From: JBGVSA01 sp049840475
Lineage (GTDB): Bacteria; Pseudomonadota; Gammaproteobacteria; Burkholderiales; Rhodocyclaceae
Direction of reading: 5' to 3'
Length of the DNA stretch: 64,000 nucleotides
Assembly: GCA_049840475.1 (NCBI GenBank)
Contig: JASGKX010000003.1
Span: 496,001-560,000 of the forward strand
The notes under the pieces: model-generated
What the model was told of the DNA's origin: nothing
Databases searched by the model: none
What the model saw: only the letters and a program-made list of their open reading frames with translations
Made by a program: the position numbers and the translations under genes
Shown here: one piece after another, positions 63,810 through 64,000 of the stretch
How the letters are laid out: the number at the start of each line of letters is the position of its first letter
How positions within the stretch are numbered: the first letter of the stretch is position 1

Positions 63810-64000
63810 GGAAACCAAAGCCGCAGTCGTCCAACTCGCCGCCCTTGCGCAGGAAAGTCGCCTTGCCGTGTTTCGTCTGCTCGTCCAGCACGGTAGCGCG
63901 GGGCTGGCCGCCGGGCGCATCAGTGAACTGGCTGGCATTCCACCGTCTTCGCTGTCGTTTCACCTTAAGGAACTCAGCCACGCGGGGCTCATCGTGTCTC
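63808..64000 (+). CDS. ArsR family transcriptional regulator (partial)
   Basis: First 64 residues of a metalloregulator or related repressor that runs off the right edge. The winged HTH begins VVQLAALAQESRLAVFRLLV, then AGIPPSSLSFHLKELSHAGL, the recognition helix. The part that would show the As(III) Cys pair is not in the window, so it could be an arsenic sensor or another ArsR type. The operator-like palindrome overlaps its start codon, suggesting autorepression. Confidence 0.85.
   Translation, partial: METKAAVVQLAALAQESRLAVFRLLVQHGSAGLAAGRISELAGIPPSSLSFHLKELSHAGLIVS

Overview
The window is about 64 kb of high-GC chromosomal DNA from a betaproteobacterium, most likely order Burkholderiales. 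Pointers are the PEP synthase/PpsR pair, a LivM-LivG fusion, an HU protein with a Lys/Ala/Pro-rich tail, a BvgAS-type phosphorelay and the two-domain glutamine-dependent NadE. I do not assign a genus. I recognised no rRNA, tRNA, insertion sequence, prophage or CRISPR array.

Layout. 1-2.7 kb: a leftward catabolic cluster (sugar-phosphate isomerase-like, SDR, MaoC) divergent from a TetR gene, with a TetR-type palindrome between. 2.8-8.5 kb: MgtC, dienelactone hydrolase, CNNM/CorC, a peptide-type binding protein and a class II amidotransferase. 8.5-16 kb: an aldehyde dehydrogenase plus LivF/LivMG/LivH/binding-protein transporter, facing an AraC/FeaR-like regulator. 16-20 kb: a Rieske-FAD reductase, an epimerase with a divergent, apparently leaderless LysR gene, and a TonB-C lipoprotein. 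20-22 kb: a fluoride riboswitch-crcB-DUF190 unit and an outer-membrane barrel. 22-26.8 kb: small envelope proteins, DUF72, DUF421, a hexose-6-phosphate mutarotase and an interrupted tag gene. 26.8-33 kb: an ADP-forming acyl-CoA synthetase/GNAT, PpsR and PpsA. 33-38 kb: M23 peptidase, coiled coil, bactofilin, NfeD, and a large MscS channel.

38-44.5 kb holds signalling genes (chemoreceptor, hybrid kinase with two receivers, lone receiver) followed by a truncated heptosyltransferase. 44.5-46.1 kb is a decayed stretch with a relic of a membrane GAF sensor and two small genes. 46-55 kb carries a cold-shock protein, OmpA lipoprotein, PAS chemoreceptor, GlpD, HU, Ohr, NadE and DUF4142. 55-58 kb has a signal-less peptidoglycan-binding/CHAP protein and a CpdB-like lipoprotein. 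58-63.5 kb has a response regulator with a degenerate acidic pocket, repeats in its promoter, and a BvgSA-like phosphorelay whose kinase is frameshifted. An ArsR gene, also apparently leaderless, runs off the right end.

Two themes stand out. First, several recognisable genes are broken by one small lesion each (livH and the BvgS-like kinase by a one-base shift, tag and a lipoprotein by one in-frame TGA), in addition to one multiply damaged relic and one truncated gene. This means either base-call errors or active gene loss. Second, signalling is dense and partly unusual. No clearly new defence or mobile system was found. The best leads are the degenerate response regulator with its repeats, the chemoreceptor with a cytoplasmic sensor ahead of a mid-protein membrane hairpin, and the paired DEW-LFP envelope proteins.
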